43,831 nucleotides of DNA. Source: an uncultured Wohlfahrtiimonas sp. (GTDB taxonomy: Bacteria; Pseudomonadota; Gammaproteobacteria; Cardiobacteriales; Wohlfahrtiimonadaceae). Numbering within the stretch: position 1 is the stretch's first letter; every line of letters starts with the position of its first letter. The notes beneath the pieces are model-generated. The model had not been told where the DNA came from, did no database searches, and worked only from the letters and a program-made list of their open reading frames with translations. The position numbers and the translations under genes were made by a program. The stretch covers positions 1 through 43,831 of the forward strand of contig CANRJX010000004.1 of the NCBI GenBank assembly GCA_947631095.1, given 5' to 3'. Positions 9,471 through 18,111 of the stretch are shown here, piece after piece.

Positions 9471-10382
9471 ATGAGTCGCTTATATTTACCGACAACACAT
9501 ACGATGAAATGCTTTCAGGTATCAGCAAAGCATTTAAGTTTCACATTGGCAGCGATTGAACTGAACTTAACGCAGAGCGCGATCAGTAAGCAAGTTGCAT
9601 TGTTAGAAAGCAGTTTACAAGTGCAATTGTTTGTTAGAAATCGACAGAAATTAGAGCTAACGCCTGCGGGTACGCAGTATTTATCTAATGTGAATACGAT
9701 TTTGCGCAAGATAGAAGAAAGTTCTAAGGAGATGTTGTCTTATGGTGTTTTTGCAGATGTGATTCGCATCGCATCGCATCCTTCGTTGTGTGCTGTTTGG
9801 CTCGTAAAAGCGCTCAAAGGATTTACTGCGCACTATGGCAATGTGCAATTATCATTTTATGAACAAATGCTGCCGGATGATCCGGGCGAAATGGATGTCG
9901 ATATCTCATTCTTATATGGGTACGGCGGTTGGTCTGGAATGGAAACAATCAAATTATTTGATGAAGAGATGATTCCTGTGTGCCATCCGGAAGTTTTAGA
10001 AAAAAATAAAGACAATGCGGAAATTGATATTTACTTCAATACAAGATTAATTGAATGTCGCTCGCGTTTGCATACATGGGATCAGTTTTTTGAAAGGTTT
10101 AATCAAATTTATCCAGATGGTTATCGTTCTTTATTATTTGAGCGTTGGTCATCGTGTATTAGTGCGGCAAAGACAGGTTGCGGTATAGCACTTGTGCCGA
10201 AAGTTTTAGTCGAAACAGACTTGATGAATGGAACGTTGGTTCCAGCATCTTCACATCGTCTAACAGGATTAGGATCTTACTATATGGCTTATCAGCAATG
10301 TTATGCATCGGAGCCAAAAATTAAAATTATTACGGAATGGATTTTGCAGTATTTAAACAAACAAAATGAATTAAGTCTCTGA
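9471..10382 (+). CDS. LysR-family transcriptional regulator
   Basis: HTH TMKCFQVSAKHLSFTLAAIELNLTQSAISKQVALLESSLQVQLFVRNRQKLELTPAG; ATG at 9471 is preceded by AAAAGGAG, so preferred over the track start at 9432. Confidence 0.88.
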   Translation: MSRLYLPTTHTMKCFQVSAKHLSFTLAAIELNLTQSAISKQVALLESSLQVQLFVRNRQKLELTPAGTQYLSNVNTILRKIEESSKEMLSYGVFADVIRIASHPSLCAVWLVKALKGFTAHYGNVQLSFYEQMLPDDPGEMDVDISFLYGYGGWSGMETIKLFDEEMIPVCHPEVLEKNKDNAEIDIYFNTRLIECRSRLHTWDQFFERFNQIYPDGYRSLLFERWSSCISAAKTGCGIALVPKVLVETDLMNGTLVPASSHRLTGLGSYYMAYQQCYASEPKIKIITEWILQYLNKQNELSL

Positions 10383-10392
10383 TGCAAAGTGA

Positions 10393-10441
10393 CTCTCCCT
10401 CTCGCATTTTGAGGAGAAAACGTGTGTGTTGAGAGGGAGAG
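10393..10441. repeat. Perfect 11-bp inverted repeat between convergent genes
   Basis: CTCTCCCTCTC (10393-10403) and GAGAGGGAGAG (10431-10441), 27-nt loop, no clear T run. Confidence 0.65.
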
Positions 10442-10445
10442 ATCG

Positions 10446-11759
10446 TTAACGAATAACTTTAAGGCACTGCCCTAAGTGATATAAAGTAAAACCTGTTTCA
10501 ATAAATAATGATTTAGCTTGAGAGAAATTACACTTTGATTGATTCACTGAAGAATAGAATGGCAGAGGGATCTCTGAGCTGTCTTCTTCAATTAAATAAT
10601 CTGCAAACAATTTGCCAATTAAAGTTCCTGTTGTGATACCTCTACCGTTGTAGCCAATTGCAGCGACCAATCCTTGTGCGGGTTCAAAGATTTTAGGTGT
10701 ATGGTTATCTGTAAATCCAATGCGGCCACACCAACTATATTCCCAATTAATCTGAGAGTTTAGCTGTGGAAAATAATGCTGTTGAATACGATCTGCCCAA
10801 GTTTTGAGATACCAAGCAGGTTTATTGATTGCCTTTCCCATACTACCGAGTACTAAGCGACCATTTTTATCTAAGCGTATGCTACTTAATACTAAACGTG
10901 TATCCCATGAGCCTTGTTTGTGGGGCAGTACCGACGCACCAGCATCACCAACAAGTGGAGCAGAAGCCACTTGATAATAATAGCCACTATAAATGGCTTG
11001 GCGATATTCTGAGAGTTCACCTTCTGCGTATGCATTTGTGGCAATAATCACTTTTTCTGCACGCACTTCATGGCCTAAAGCGGTAACAACCCATTCACCT
11101 TGCTTATGGCAATTTACAGAACTTACAGGTGAGTTTTCATAAATTTTTACGCCTAATTTAGCTGCAGTTTTAGCAAGACCTGTTGCATAAGCAAATGGAT
11201 TAACAGTGCCAGCACGGTGATCTAATAATGCAGCAGGAATTTTTTTACTGCCCGAATATTCTTCTATGCGGGTTCCCGTTAATAATTCAACAGGTGCGCC
11301 ACGACGAGTTAATTGTTCTAAGCGATCTTTTAGATCAGGCACACCTTTTTCACTGTGAGCCATATGCAATGTTCCAACTTGTTGTTGCTGTGCATCGATG
11401 CCATATTTGTTAATGATAGAGAATACTAAGCTTGGCGCATCACCTAATGCAGAAACCAATCTTTCACCCATGTCTTTGCCCAACATATCCACCATGAAAT
11501 CAGGTTTATTCCAAGTGCCAGCATTCACTAAACCAACATTTCGCCCACTGCCACCATAAGCAATGTGTTGAGCTTCTAAGACAATAACTGATTTACCACG
11601 TTCGGCTAAATGAATGGCTGCGGATAATCCAGTGAAACCTCCGCCAATGATACAAACATCAGCAATTTCATTTTGTTCGAGCACGGGGAAAGAGACTTTA
11701 TCATCCACCAAAGTGTGCCATAGGTTTTCATATTTAAATGATTGATGTGAAGTCGTCAT
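10446..11759 (-). CDS. FAD-dependent DAO-family oxidoreductase, candidate L-pipecolate oxidase (AmaA-like)
   Basis: ADVCIIGGGFTGLSAAIHLAERGKSVIVLEA dinucleotide-binding motif, GGSGRNVGLVNAG; next to dpkA-like and amaB-like genes. Confidence 0.75.
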   Translation of the reverse strand: MTTSHQSFKYENLWHTLVDDKVSFPVLEQNEIADVCIIGGGFTGLSAAIHLAERGKSVIVLEAQHIAYGGSGRNVGLVNAGTWNKPDFMVDMLGKDMGERLVSALGDAPSLVFSIINKYGIDAQQQQVGTLHMAHSEKGVPDLKDRLEQLTRRGAPVELLTGTRIEEYSGSKKIPAALLDHRAGTVNPFAYATGLAKTAAKLGVKIYENSPVSSVNCHKQGEWVVTALGHEVRAEKVIIATNAYAEGELSEYRQAIYSGYYYQVASAPLVGDAGASVLPHKQGSWDTRLVLSSIRLDKNGRLVLGSMGKAINKPAWYLKTWADRIQQHYFPQLNSQINWEYSWCGRIGFTDNHTPKIFEPAQGLVAAIGYNGRGITTGTLIGKLFADYLIEEDSSEIPLPFYSSVNQSKCNFSQAKSLFIETGFTLYHLGQCLKVIR

Positions 11760-11761
11760 AG

Positions 11762-12772
11762 TTAATTCCTAATGAGGTTTTTAAGATTTTCAATCAATGA
11801 ATCATCAATTGTTAGCGTATTGTTTTGGAGATTTTGATCGCGAGCATCAAAACGACGTTCAGATGGAAGACGAACACCAGCTTTGCTAAATTGATTAAGA
11901 AAATCTTCTGCTTTTTGCGTCGCATTTGGTCTATCTGTACCCAAAATGATTTCAGGGTCAATCGCAATAATGATCTCACCACCATATGGTAATGCGGCAC
12001 CATCTTTTGCCGCTTTTTGTGATTCTTGGCTAGTGAAGTCATTGATCAATGGTCCTGCCATCAGTTCAATCATAGTGGAAATTGCAGTTCCCTTATGGCC
12101 ACCAAAGGCCAGCATAGCGCCTTTTAATGCTTCATTCGGATCATTTGTAGGGTTTCCATTGCTATCGATCGCCACACCATCAGGTAGGTCAGTATTGCTT
12201 CGTGCATGCAACTGAATTTCACCGCGTGCAGTTGCACTTGTTGCAAAGTCAAAGATATATGGGCGATTTGGATTGGTGCGAGGCCATGCAAATGCTAAAG
12301 GATTCGTGCCTAATAACGGTATATTGCCACCATGCGGTGCAACCCAGGCATGGCTTGTCGTCATTGCTAAGCCGACTAAGTTATGTTTTGCCAGTTCTTC
12401 TAATTCCACCCAAAGCGCCGAAAAATGAATACAGTGATTGATGGCTAATAACGCAATTCCTAATTCTTTAGCACGTTCAATTAGTAATGGAATACCAATT
12501 TGATGACCATATTGTGCTGCTGTCATTTGGCAATCTAAACGAATGATTGCGCCTTTATTCTGTGTGATTTGTGGAATGGCTGCAGGATTTAACATCCCTT
12601 TGTCTTGATTTTTGATGAGCTCTAATAAACGCCAAACACCATGTGAATGACACTCTGCAATTTGTGCGGTCATTAAGTTTTGAGTAATAGCATCACGTTG
12701 AGGTTTAGAAAAACCTCTGCTATCTAAAATTGTCTCGACCAGCGTTTGTAGTTGATCAATAGAGATTTGCAT
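11762..12772 (-). CDS. Ldh-family oxidoreductase, candidate delta1-piperideine-2-carboxylate reductase (DpkA-like)
   Basis: CHSHGVWRLLELI, FSALWVELEELAKHNLVGLAMTTSHAWVAPHGGNIPLLGTNPLAFAWPR, FGGHKGTAISTMIELMAG resemble recalled Pseudomonas DpkA. Confidence 0.75.
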   Translation of the reverse strand: MQISIDQLQTLVETILDSRGFSKPQRDAITQNLMTAQIAECHSHGVWRLLELIKNQDKGMLNPAAIPQITQNKGAIIRLDCQMTAAQYGHQIGIPLLIERAKELGIALLAINHCIHFSALWVELEELAKHNLVGLAMTTSHAWVAPHGGNIPLLGTNPLAFAWPRTNPNRPYIFDFATSATARGEIQLHARSNTDLPDGVAIDSNGNPTNDPNEALKGAMLAFGGHKGTAISTMIELMAGPLINDFTSQESQKAAKDGAALPYGGEIIIAIDPEIILGTDRPNATQKAEDFLNQFSKAGVRLPSERRFDARDQNLQNNTLTIDDSLIENLKNLIRN

Positions 12773-12869
12773 TCTCTCCTCCTGATGGATTTTTAATTAT
12801 CCAATTGTTTCTTTGGTAGTTTTTGGTTATCCGGCTATTGATATAGCTCTTTAATAGATGGTCAGACCT

Positions 12870-12906
12870 AGCGAAGAGTGTGGTTAGGGAATAATCACTC
12901 TTCGCT
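12870..12906 (-). repeat. Perfect 11-bp hairpin between amaB-like and dpkA-like genes
   Basis: AGCGAAGAGTG (12870-12880) / CACTCTTCGCT (12896-12906), 18 bp beyond the amaB-like stop; no downstream T run on the minus strand. Confidence 0.65.
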
Positions 12907-12923
12907 GGCTGTGAAGATTTACA

Positions 12924-14423
12924 TTAATCGAATTTAACGCCTTGCGCTAGTGGTAATTCACGAGAATAGTTAATGGTATTTGTTTGACGACGCATGTAAC
13001 CTTTCCATGAGTCAGAACCAGATTCACGACCGCCACCTGTTTCTTTTTCACCACCAAATGCACCGCCAATTTCTGCACCACTTGTACCGATGTTAACGTT
13101 TGCGATACCACAGTCACTACCTGCAGCACTTTGGAAGAACTCAGCTTCTCTGACATCATTTGTGAAGATGCATGATGATAAACCTTGTGGAACATCGTTG
13201 TTCATTGCCATTGCATCAGCAAAGTCTTCATATTCCATTACATATAAAATTGGTGCAAATGTTTCTGTTTCCACAACTTCATTTTGTTCAGGCATTTCAA
13301 CAATTGCAGGTTTCACATAATATGCATTTGGCATTTCGTCAGCAAGTACGCGTTCGCCACCGTGAACAACACCACCGGATGCTTTTGCACGTGCCAATGC
13401 TGCTTGCATTTCATCAAACGAACCCTTGTCAATTAATGGTCCAACTAGATTATTTGTGTCTAATGGCGAACCGACAGGGATTGTTTTATACGAAGCTTTT
13501 AAGCGCTCTAATACTTGTGCTTTTACTGACTTATGAATGATTAAACGACGCAATGTTGTACAACGCTGACCAGCTGTACCCACTGCACTGAATAAGATCG
13601 CACGAACTGCTAATTCTAAGTCTGCTGATTCTGTTAAGATCATCGCATTATTACCGCCCAATTCTAAAATTGAACGACCAAAACGTTCTGCAACTTTAGG
13701 ACCGATTTGACGTCCCATGCGTGTGCTACCTGTTGCGCTGACTAATGCTACTTTATGATTTTCAACAATGGCATTACCACAGTTGCGTGCGCCCATCACT
13801 AATTGTGATAAGTTTTTCGGCGCTGAACCGAAACGAGCCACAGCTTTTTCAAATACTGCTTGGCAAGCCAATGCAGTTAAAGGTGTTTTTTCTGATGGTT
13901 TCCAAACAACAGAGTTACCACAGATTAATGCCAATGCTGAGTTCCAAGACCATACTGCCATTGGGAAGTTAAACGCCGTAATAACGCCCACAACACCCAA
14001 AGGATGCCAAGTTTCACGCATGTGATGCCCTGGGCGCTCAGATGCGATTGTTAAACCATATAGTTGACGTGAGAGGCCAACTGCAAAGTCACAAATATCA
14101 ATCATTTCTTGCACTTCACCCAATGCTTCTGATTGAATCTTGCCAACTTCTAATGTGATTACAGCAGCTAAGTCTTCTTTATGTTCACGCAATACTTCAC
14201 CCAAAATGCGCACTAACTCACCACGAATAGGAGCAGGAACTGTACGCCATTCTAGAAATGCAGCATGAGCATCATCAATCATCTTATTGGTTGCAGCTTC
14301 ATCAATAAAATTAAGTTTTGCAATTACAGAGCCATCTAAAGGGCTAAAAACTTCATGTGTACCGCCGTTTAATACAGCGTCTGAAATACCGAGTTTATGT
14401 AATACTTTAGTTGAGATATCCAT
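12924..14423 (-). CDS. amaB: ALDH7-family aldehyde dehydrogenase, candidate L-piperidine-6-carboxylate/2-aminoadipate semialdehyde dehydrogenase (AmaB-like)
   Basis: ALDH7/antiquitin-type: HPLGVVGVITAFNFPMAVWSWNSALAL, SILELGGNNAMIL, VGTAGQRCTTLRRL (catalytic Cys), IGGAFGGEKETGGGRESGSDSWKGYMRRQTNTINYS. Confidence 0.85.
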   Translation of the reverse strand: MDISTKVLHKLGISDAVLNGGTHEVFSPLDGSVIAKLNFIDEAATNKMIDDAHAAFLEWRTVPAPIRGELVRILGEVLREHKEDLAAVITLEVGKIQSEALGEVQEMIDICDFAVGLSRQLYGLTIASERPGHHMRETWHPLGVVGVITAFNFPMAVWSWNSALALICGNSVVWKPSEKTPLTALACQAVFEKAVARFGSAPKNLSQLVMGARNCGNAIVENHKVALVSATGSTRMGRQIGPKVAERFGRSILELGGNNAMILTESADLELAVRAILFSAVGTAGQRCTTLRRLIIHKSVKAQVLERLKASYKTIPVGSPLDTNNLVGPLIDKGSFDEMQAALARAKASGGVVHGGERVLADEMPNAYYVKPAIVEMPEQNEVVETETFAPILYVMEYEDFADAMAMNNDVPQGLSSCIFTNDVREAEFFQSAAGSDCGIANVNIGTSGAEIGGAFGGEKETGGGRESGSDSWKGYMRRQTNTINYSRELPLAQGVKFD

Positions 14424-14507
14424 CTTAATTTTCCTTTAGTACATAGAAGATAGTTGGATGCTACATGTTGACCGCAAGAGAAGGCAAACGAACTAAATGC
14501 ACAGAGT

Positions 14508-14524
14508 TATTCCTTCAAGGAATA
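14508..14524. promoter_or_regulatory. Candidate LysR-type operator (palindrome)
   Basis: TATTCCTT-C-AAGGAATA, 8-bp perfect arms; contains T-N11-A geometry; lies between the divergent amaB-like gene and ykvI paralog 2. Confidence 0.5.
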
Positions 14525-14670
14525 GTTTATGTAGATGGCTGTTTTATAGCTGCTAAGAAAATAAATCATAATGTTCTGAATTCATATCTTTTGACACCTT
14601 TGGCACATAACCGTGATTATCAAATAACCAAATAACAAAGCTTGGGTTATATAAATCATTCAAAACAAGT

Positions 14671-14708
14671 ACCTATGATTATTTTGTTGTTTATAAAAAA
14701 TCATAGGT
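14671..14708. promoter_or_regulatory. Spaced inverted repeat upstream of YkvI-like paralog 2
   Basis: ACCTATGATT (14671-14680) / AATCATAGGT (14699-14708), perfect 10-bp arms separated by 18 bp. Confidence 0.55.
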
Positions 14709-14764
14709 GGTGATATAAAACACAAAAAAATATCAGGGGTTTAAACCGCTGTGGAGGATTGGAG

Positions 14765-15883
14765 ATGAAAAAGGCAGTTGAGATTATAATAGTCGCTTGC
14801 GCATATGCCAGCGTCGTTGTTGGAGCAGGTAATGCCTCTGGCATGGAACCATTTTTTTACTATACATCTTTTGGGTTAGATGGAACGACAGGGCTAATAT
14901 TAGCGACCATTTTATACGGTATTGTGGGATATTTTGTCACAGGTATGGGGCAAAGATTGCGTTCGAAAAACTATAAAGAAGCAGTATATTTAGTGGGGGG
15001 CAAAACAGTAGGGCGCTTTGTAGATATTTTAATTTTAATCATGATGTTAGGGACAGGAATCATCATGTTATCTGGCAGTGGTTCGCTGTTTAAACAACAA
15101 TATGATCTGCCTTATTGGCAAGGTTCTTTGATCATGACAGTATTAGTCATTGGTACATTAATGCTGAGATTACGTAAAATTATTGTCGTGATTAGTTTAA
15201 TCACTCCTGTATTAATTGGTTTGTTGTGTATTGTTATTTACCAAGCGCTGAGCAATCAAACTGAAACGCTTGTTGATTTAAATGATTATGTTATTGCTGT
15301 GGGTAATACATTGCCTGATACATTACCAAATTGGTGGATTGCAGCGATTAACCACGTCACGATGATGACTGTTGCAGGTGTTGGCATGGCATTAGTTATT
15401 GGTGGCGAAGAGAAAGATCCTAGAATTGCTCGTTGGGGTGGTGCGTTAGGTGGTTTGATTATTGGTGGTATTCTTGCAATGGGACATTTTTCGTTATTTG
15501 CACAGATCAAAGTCATCGCACCAACAGTAGACACATTAGCGCATATGCCATCTTTGCAGATTATGAATAATTACATTCCTTTTTTAAGTCCGTTATTAAC
15601 ATTGGCAGCTTTGGCAATGATCTATAGTACGGCTGTAAGTATGTTCTACGTATTTATTTCTCGTTATGTGGAAATGGAAACACCAAAAGCTAATATTATT
15701 GTTTTAGTAACATTGATTATTAGTTATGGCATTAGTTTTGTAGGCTTCATTCAGTTGATGGGATATTTCTACCCATTCGCAGGTTATGCAGGAATTGTAT
15801 TAATCGGGATGATTTTCTACGGACCATTCAAAATTAAAAAATTAGAAACGAGTGGTATTTTGCCCAAAATCGCTTTTAATTGA
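14765..15883 (+). CDS. YkvI-family membrane protein, paralog 2 (candidate transporter of the amino-acid catabolic cluster)
   Basis: Same fold signatures as 5465-6565 (VVVGAGNASGMEPFFYYTSFG; LPYWQGSLIMTVLV; GVGMALVIGGEEK); ATG at 14765 has GGAGGA about 7 nt upstream. Confidence 0.75.
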   Translation: MKKAVEIIIVACAYASVVVGAGNASGMEPFFYYTSFGLDGTTGLILATILYGIVGYFVTGMGQRLRSKNYKEAVYLVGGKTVGRFVDILILIMMLGTGIIMLSGSGSLFKQQYDLPYWQGSLIMTVLVIGTLMLRLRKIIVVISLITPVLIGLLCIVIYQALSNQTETLVDLNDYVIAVGNTLPDTLPNWWIAAINHVTMMTVAGVGMALVIGGEEKDPRIARWGGALGGLIIGGILAMGHFSLFAQIKVIAPTVDTLAHMPSLQIMNNYIPFLSPLLTLAALAMIYSTAVSMFYVFISRYVEMETPKANIIVLVTLIISYGISFVGFIQLMGYFYPFAGYAGIVLIGMIFYGPFKIKKLETSGILPKIAFN

Positions 15884-15903
15884 TGAATCATAAAAACTGA
15901 TTT

Positions 15904-15931
15904 AAAGCTTAGCCTTCGCTAAGCTTTTTTT
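15904..15931 (+). terminator. Rho-independent terminator after YkvI-like paralog 2
   Basis: AAAGCTTAGC-CTTC-GCTAAGCTTT + T run. Confidence 0.85.
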
Positions 15932-15971
15932 ATCCAAGAATATTGAGCAATAGAATCATTGAGAGGGAAAC

Positions 15972-17228
15972 ATGCATATTATTATTTTAGGTGCGGGTGT
16001 AATAGGAGTCACTCAAGCATATTATTTGGCTAAAAAAGGCCATAAAGTCACAGTTTTCGATCGTCATGAAAATTCAGCATTAGAGACAAGTTTTGGGAAT
16101 GCTGGACAAATTACACCGGGATATGCAATGCCATGGGCTGCACCCGGAATCCCGATGAAAGCTATTAAGTGGTTGTTTGAAAAGCATGCACCTTTGGCGA
16201 TTCAGCCAACATTAGATTTAGCGCAGTATAAATTTTTATGGAATATGTATCGCAATTGCACCAATCAAAAATTTGATATTAATAAATCGCGTTTAATGAG
16301 AATTTCAGAATACAGTCGTCAGTGTTTAATTGATTTAAGGGCAGAGACTGGCATTGCTTATGAAAATAGATCTTTGGGGATTACTCAGCTATTACGCACA
16401 CAGAAGCAAATGGAAAATGTTAACGCTTATACTAAAATCTTGGATGAGTTTTCTGTGCCTTATGAAATTTTAGATCAAGCAGGAATTTTAGCGGTTGAAC
16501 CCGGTTTGAAAGCATCTGCACATAAATTATTGGGTGGTTTACGTTTGCCAAATGATGAAACAGGTGATTGCTACCTATTTACAAGTCGATTAACAGAAAT
16601 GTGTGAAAGCTTGGGCGTGCAATTTAAGTTTAATCATACAATCGAAAATATCGTAACAGATGGTCATAAAATTGCTTCAATAACCGCCAATGGTGAAGAT
16701 TATAGTGGCGATGTTTTTGTGGATTGCTTGGGCTCATATACTCCATTTTTATTAAGAAAAATTGGGATTAATGTGCCAATTTATCCAATGAAAGGTTACT
16801 CATTAACGGCAGAAATTGATGATGAAGAATATGCGCCAGTATCGAGCATTCTCGATGATACGTACAAAGTTGCGATTACCCGTTTTGACAAGCGTATGAG
16901 AATCGGTGGTATGGCTGAGATATCTGGATTTAATTTGAAACTTAATCCGAAACGTAGAGAAACGCTAGAATTCATATTGAATGATCTGTTCCCAAAAGCA
17001 GGAAACATTAAAAGTGCAACGTTTTGGGCTGGTTTGCGTCCGAAAACACCTGACAGCACACCGATTATAGGAGCGACTCAATACAATAATTTATACATTA
17101 ACGCAGGGCACGGCACATTAGGTTGGACACAGGCATGCGGCTCTAGTCGTTATTTATCAGACATTATTTCAGGCAATGCACCAGAAATAGCAACAGAAGG
17201 ATTAGATATTTCTCGTTATGATTCCTAA
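15972..17228 (+). CDS. dadA: D-amino acid dehydrogenase
   Basis: MHIIILGAGVIGVTQAYYLAKKGHKVTVFDR, SFGNAGQITPGYAMPWAAPGIPMKAIKWLF, INAGHGTLGWTQACGSSRYLSDIISG. Confidence 0.88.
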   Translation: MHIIILGAGVIGVTQAYYLAKKGHKVTVFDRHENSALETSFGNAGQITPGYAMPWAAPGIPMKAIKWLFEKHAPLAIQPTLDLAQYKFLWNMYRNCTNQKFDINKSRLMRISEYSRQCLIDLRAETGIAYENRSLGITQLLRTQKQMENVNAYTKILDEFSVPYEILDQAGILAVEPGLKASAHKLLGGLRLPNDETGDCYLFTSRLTEMCESLGVQFKFNHTIENIVTDGHKIASITANGEDYSGDVFVDCLGSYTPFLLRKIGINVPIYPMKGYSLTAEIDDEEYAPVSSILDDTYKVAITRFDKRMRIGGMAEISGFNLKLNPKRRETLEFILNDLFPKAGNIKSATFWAGLRPKTPDSTPIIGATQYNNLYINAGHGTLGWTQACGSSRYLSDIISGNAPEIATEGLDISRYDS

Positions 17229-17347
17229 TACCATTATTTTTATAGAAAAAATATATGTGCAAAAAGCGTTGTCAAAAAACTGACACAATTGCTTGGTAAT
17301 CTCGAGTGAGCTTCATCATTGTCCTGAATATATAACTAAGCAGAGGA

Positions 17348-18034
17348 ATGATCACGATGAAAGATAAAACCATCATTAGCTTACCTGATGTACCCAAGCG
17401 CTCTATTTTGTTTATAGACATTGAAAATTGTCCATCCAAGATTAGCGAGCTCATCCTCGAATTTAAGGAATATCATAAAGTTGTGATTTGCTATGCCAAT
17501 ACTGGCGTTAAGATTCCCTTAGATTGGATTACATCATTGAGTGAATTTGTCATGCAAGGGCGATTAGAGTTAGTCAAAATGGGTGATATTGCAAATAATT
17601 CAGCAGATTTTGGCATCACGTTTATGCTCGGTTGTTACTTTGAGCAATATGATCGATTTGAAATATATTCTAATGATAAGGATTTTGATGCGATTATTAA
17701 TCTTGTGAATCGCTCACCCAATAAAAAAGCAAAACGTGTGGGTACAACGCGCAGTAATAAAGAGTTACAGTTTGATTCTTTGTTAATCAAAATGTGCAAG
17801 ATGTTGCATAAGATTGAAGATTACTCTCGACCTGTAAAACTTGAGAGCTTACGCAATACGATTCGCTCACAGTTAAAAGGCTCAGACATTACGGATAGAG
17901 CAAGAGAGCATTTAGTGAATCATGTAATCAGTCGAATGGAGTTTTTGGATGTTGTGCGCGTCAAAAATCAAGGCAATATTCTGCAATATAACTCCAATCG
18001 CATTGAAGATTTCTTGGGTAAAATGAGTGCGTAA
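17348..18034 (+). CDS. NYN/PIN-like domain protein (predicted ribonuclease)
   Basis: LFIDIENCPSK, NSADFGITFMLGCY and IYSNDKDFDAII give the spaced acidic residues of NYN/PIN-like nucleases. ATG at 17357 has better SD spacing. Confidence 0.65.
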   Translation: MITMKDKTIISLPDVPKRSILFIDIENCPSKISELILEFKEYHKVVICYANTGVKIPLDWITSLSEFVMQGRLELVKMGDIANNSADFGITFMLGCYFEQYDRFEIYSNDKDFDAIINLVNRSPNKKAKRVGTTRSNKELQFDSLLIKMCKMLHKIEDYSRPVKLESLRNTIRSQLKGSDITDRAREHLVNHVISRMEFLDVVRVKNQGNILQYNSNRIEDFLGKMSA

Positions 18035-18111
18035 CATCGTGATTATTGATGGAAATATTGATTATTTTATTGTAGCTTTGTTAAACGCTCAAAAAATATA
18101 AGAGAATTAAT

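Noticed and set aside
13172-13540. 122-aa ORF antisense to the amaB-like gene
   Set aside because: His/Gln-rich antisense translation, no family resemblance.
17274-17291. TGTCA-N6-TGACA inverted repeat upstream of the NYN gene
   Set aside because: Only 5-bp perfect arms; expected by chance in a window this size.
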